Origin: Epiperipatus broadwayi | Taxonomy: Eukaryota; Onychophora; Udeonychophora; Euonychophora; Peripatidae | Direction: 5' to 3' | Assembly: GCA_028023455.1 (NCBI GenBank) | Contig: JAQFVV010012667.1 | Location: 1,040,501-1,104,500, forward strand | DNA: 64,000 nt | In this document: positions 60,363 through 64,000 of the stretch, piece by piece | Layout of the letters: each line of letters starts with the position of its first letter | Numbering within the stretch: position 1 is the stretch's first letter | The notes under the pieces: generated by a model | Databases searched by the model: none | The model's input: only the letters and a program-made list of their open reading frames with translations | Told to the model about the DNA's origin: nothing | Translations under genes and position numbers: made by a program

Positions 60363-61408
60363 TAGTTTAAATATGTTGTTATTTTATAGTTCTTTACACT
60401 TGAGAAGTCTGCTTGTAGTAGTGAAACCATTGATAGTGATTTAGAGTTTATATTTTTTGGCTAGTCTGGTTGAGTTTTGAATTTGGGATAATTTTGATTT
60501 TATATATATATGTATGTATGTATATTTTTGTGATTTTATATATATATGTATGTATGTACATTTTTGTGAAATATATAATGATTCATTTTATTTAGCAGAA
60601 AGACTTATTAAGAAATAAATTCTGGCAATATGAGATCTTGAACAATGTTGTTAGAAAATAGAAAGACTATTTTGAAGGCTTCTTCTAACAAAATAGGTCA
60701 GAGAAAGATGATATCATGCAAACTTACGATTATATAGAGGTGTTGTTTATGCTGAAAGAAAAGCAAAAAATGAAATGGGGTCAATATAGAACTTGGCTGA
60801 AACATGTATACTATTCTTAAGAGTGATTTGAATTGGAAATGCTAAAATCAGAAAAAAATGGTGGGGGAAAGGTGTAAGAAACTTAAATTAGTAGATAAAT
60901 GAAAATAAAATGATCTGGGATATAGAATTCTTAACACTATTTATGAAAAAAGACACCATTAAAACAGGTGCTATAGCTACTCACAGAAGGAGGCCATTTT
61001 GTTCAATGATGACTTAGATGTAATCATTTAAATGAAGTTTTATTGGTAATCAGAGATTAATTTGACAATTTTCCAAGTTGGTATTTGTCAGAGAGAGACC
61101 AGCAGTTAATGTTTTAAATGAACTGCTCAAAATGGCAAGTGTTTCTAATCAAAATGATTTTTTATTTGCTTGATGTCACTTATAAAAGTCAAATAATTGC
61201 TTCTTGATGTCTACACCCTCGGTTGTTCCAATAGTTATGTACAATAGATTATGGTCAATATTATTCTATAAGTTTAATATACATGCATAAAAAATATTCT
61301 CAAATTAATAAAAGAAAGTATAGATAACAAAATTAAAGCATTGTATTGGGAGGAAATTGATTTTAACTTAGACAAAAGAAGAGGAACAAAAATGTAATTG
61401 GTGTCATT
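60363..61408. other. Spacer, possibly including decayed LINE linker
   Basis: Contains the tandem duplication at 60496-60570 (separate entry). 60600-61090 is A/G-rich on the plus strand with phrases such as YFEGFF and MKWGQY that might be the N-terminal RT part of the LINE recognised downstream, but no diagnostic motif is readable. Confidence 0.35.
60496..60570. repeat. Two-copy tandem duplication, period 36 bp, including (TA)n(TG)n
   Basis: GATTTTATATATATATGTAT, then GTATGTA-ATTTTTGTG, occurs at 60496-60531 and 60532-60567 with one or two differences. Confidence 0.85.
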
Positions 61409-62300
61409 TTGGTTTTTGGCAAAGAGGCTGTTGGAGCAGGTGAGATCATTTACATTTGTTATATTTTTACTACAAAAATGTATTTGCTTCAATTCCATGA
61501 AACATATTTTTTTTTATTGTTTAGTAAGATTGTCACAAATAGCACTAGTGATTATTTAATCAAAGTATATATGGTAAGTCTCTTCAATGTACATGTAGAG
61601 AAAATGTTAGACAAAGATAGTGGAAAAGACAGAAAAGTGGTATTTATTAGTAGACAAAGAACTAATGCTATGCAATTTATAGATGATCAGATTAGAAAAT
61701 CACCATTTAGTTTATAAAATTTTTACAGGAAATGGTTGTTCAAATGAAAATGTAATAAAAGTAAATGTTAAAAAAATAAAGATAATACTAGTGGGAAAAT
61801 GCCCCCCAAAGATAAACAACATCATGGATGAACAGGTATTAGAATTGGTAAGAAACTTATTATTTGGATCAACTCATAGTGGAAGAAATCATCTTTAAGA
61901 TTGCCATAGTAAAACTGGCTTTTACTAAATAAATTAGGTTACATATAGAATGAGTTAATTGGTAATGGAAATGTTTCCTTACCTTATACATATGATCAAT
62001 TATACATTAATGATTTGAAACTTGACCTTCAACAAAAGAAAATAACATATGTGGATATGTTTGAAATGGGTGTATTTTAAGATGGAACAATTAAAATGCT
62101 TTGATAGAAAATCAACTGTATAAATTCTGCAAAAAAAAAAAGAATATAAAATTCAATGTTGTGATAGATGCCAGGAAAGAGAAAACTTTTTAGCTGAAGT
62201 TCAAGTTGTGCTATTATAACTTTTTACAGAATATTTCTGAGGACAGATGTAGAATTTGTCAAGCTTATATATGGGACATGTAATTAGAGACTCATCAGTA
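61409..62300 (+). pseudogene. Decayed LINE reverse transcriptase of a third family
   Basis: The frame at 61409-61717 ends with 'HVEKMLDKDSGKDRKVVFI' and 'NAMQFIDD', the palm motif C position (normally F-ADD). The frame continues, shifted, at 61683-61898 with CSNENVIKVNVKKIKIILVGK and 'DEQVLELV', matching the conserved INVKKTKVM segment and the following strand before YLGS. Further phrases are 'KLAFTK' near 61906-61925, 'DARKEKTF' near 62168 and 'YMGHVIRDSS' near 62265-62300 (normally IGHI-R). All are in shifted frames with stops. It differs from both the RTE family and the 33110-35884 LINE. Dead copy; clade not assigned. Confidence 0.55.
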
Positions 62301-63232
62301 ATATTTATTTTGAACTCAACATTGTCATAATAATATAGCATATTGAAGTTTCTTCAAAACCCACTTAAAAACTGAATTTTTGATGATGATATAATATAAT
62401 AATATTTTTTGAACATAAATATCAATTTTGAACAGTTTAATGAAGATTTAAAGCTGAAGATGTTTTAAGAAAATGAAGAGTAGAAGATAATACATATTAG
62501 ATTAAAGGAAGCTAAAAACTTAAAATTTTTGGGTAATATATAATCTCATAACTATTGATAAATTTTGATGCACACATTATTTTTCTTTTTTATGTAAACA
62601 TGATTTATTATTTCAAAATTTATCTTATAACATGATCTAATATAATACTATTTGTATCATTTGTAGTATTCATTTGAATTTTACTTTTTTGTTTATTATG
62701 TTTGTATGTTCCATAAAAAAAACTGTTATGTAAAAAAAAATATTTTGTCTTTAATTGTTATTTTAATAGTTCACCAGATATGTAATTTTTATCATTTTAC
62801 ATAACATTATGCTATGGTTTTTTAATATTATCTGTAATAGCATTTATGTAAGAAAACCATTGTACATGACAATAAGTAAAGGAAAAAAATTGCTAACAGA
62901 AGAAAAATATATATCAGAAGCTAAAGTAAACCTAACTAATTTAAATAAAGTTCTGATAGATTAATTAAAATTAAATAGAAAAAAATAACAATATTAAGGA
63001 CTACCAATAAATATTTTGTAAAATTCAAATTGAACTGAAAAATAAGATAAAACCCTTACATGTGATCCAATTTTTTATCAGACCATCAGTTATTAACTAT
63101 ACACCAATTGAGTAACTACAAATAAACTTTATGTAGATCTCTTAAGGTATATTTAAAGATCAAATTCTCTATTTCAACTGTCATAAGTGATGATAATCAA
63201 AGTATTCATTAAAAACCAGCTTTTAATTACTA
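62301..63232. other. AT-rich spacer, no gene seen
   Basis: Non-coding. Nothing recognised. Confidence 0.5.
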
Positions 63233-63556
63233 TAACATCACATGTTCACCAAATTCTTATGCTAACGCAATCATTTAACACAATAGCAACTTTATCCATA
63301 CAATACTGCCACCTAGTGCAAACCATAATAATTAATGGATACTGGAAAGTTAATGCATTAAAATCCCTATTAAGTGCTTATTTATCCAATACCATCAGAT
63401 TAGTTTTTAGCTTATGGCTTTCATCATTGTTTTCAGATCCAAGGCTTTTCACTGATGACAGCCATAAGCTAGAAAATAGTTAGAATAGTGTATGAAAAGG
63501 CAGTAGATAGAGATTTTGATGCACTAAATGGCAATATTGAATGGAGAAAGTTGCTG
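63233..63556 (+). mobile_element. F-family foldback element, diverged but with both arms
   Basis: Head ACATCACATGTTCACC (about 63234), link with CTTATGCTAACGCA, left arm (about 63284-63419) with TCCATACAATACTGCCACCT and AGCTTATGGCT, a loop of about 40 nt, and right arm (63461-63556) with AGCCATAAGCTAGAAA and GGCAATATTGAATGGAGAAAG. Many substitutions in each arm, so the arms no longer pair perfectly. This old copy shows that the full head-arm-loop-arm structure is ancestral. The open frame across it (63187-63483) is not a gene. Confidence 0.72.
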
Positions 63557-63833
63557 CTGTGGAAAAACTTATTTCAAAAATTCTATAGTTAATAATATTA
63601 ATGTACTTTAGAAATTTATCTTTAAATAATTTTTATTTAGGCTAAATAAGGTTACATTATCTCAAAACATAAGTAGATCACCATGCATTACAATTGCAAA
63701 AATGTGAAAAAACAGAATAATACATTTTTGTCCAAAAAATATTCATATTTATCATGTGTAATATAAAAGTAAATGTGTAAAAATGAATATCACTTATGTA
63801 AATAGAATAAAATATCTACCTTAAAAACTGTTG

Positions 63834-64000
63834 TTAAAACAGGCAAAACTCACTATATGTATTGCCACACACAGCAAGCTAGAATAATCAATGGATGCCA
63901 GAAGGCTTGTGCATAAAATTCCCATCTAATGCCTACTCTTCCAATATCCTCAGACTAGTTTCTGGCTTGTGACCTTTGTCAGTGAGGAACCTTGGATCTG
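63834..64000 (+). mobile_element. F-family element, left arm, cut by the window end
   Basis: AAAACAGGCAAAACTCACTA, then AATCAATGGATGCCAGAAGG, TTGTGCATAAAATTCCCATC, CCAATATCCTCAGACTAGTT and TTGTGACCTTTGTCAGTGAG, matching the left arm and entering the loop (CCTTGGATCTG). No head precedes it. The remaining loop and right arm would lie beyond 64000. Confidence 0.78.

Overview
This is eukaryotic, very probably invertebrate animal, DNA. It is strongly AT-rich, has no operon-like gene packing, is full of microsatellites and inverted repeats, and its only substantial coding sequences belong to retrotransposons. I found no convincing multi-exon host gene and no bacterial or organellar signal. The mix (an RTE-type LINE with a craniofacial-development-protein-2-like endonuclease, at least two other mollusc/invertebrate-type LINE families, and very short tRNA-derived SINEs) would suit a large repeat-rich genome such as a mollusc, possibly a cephalopod. 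That assignment is inference only. The window is best read as intergenic or long-intron sequence filled by waves of transposons.

Layout. 1-3150: AT-rich spacer with a minimal tRNA-derived SINE (771-889, with target-site duplication, TSD), a faint LINE relic (2180-2640) and a hairpin-family element with a 14-bp TSD (2785-2910). 3152-4979: a 5'-truncated RTE element with an intact reverse-transcriptase frame, a (TGA)n tail and a 9-bp TSD. 6961-10150: a longer copy of the same RTE on the minus strand, with an intact endonuclease frame and a broken RT. 10.5-25 kb: mostly spacer, with a 231-bp tandem duplication, an RTE 3' fragment (15157-15352), a second tRNA-SINE with TSD (16330-16451) and a 350-bp direct repeat pair. 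25950-26370: the best-preserved member of a foldback ('F') family. 28.1-29.9 kb: decayed RTE pieces in unusual RT-then-EN order. 33.1-35.9 kb: a decayed LINE of a second family (minus). 35.9-42.55 kb: a composite element, two ~2.3-2.4-kb direct repeats flanking a decayed Gag-like region, which I read as an old LTR retrotransposon; each LTR carries a nested ~690-bp 'C' repeat at a different place and orientation. 42.5-64 kb: spacer with several unrelated foldbacks, further F copies, a third C copy (55075-55770), a decayed third LINE family (61.4-62.3 kb) and two more F copies at the right end.

How it works together: the RTE endonuclease plus reverse transcriptase are the machinery for target-primed reverse transcription. 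The tRNA-SINEs, and perhaps the F family, show TSDs of 11-15 bp that fit being mobilised in trans by such LINEs. The feature that looks least familiar is the F family: short elements with a conserved single-copy head followed by a long inverted repeat that can collapse, with at least two precise TSDs.
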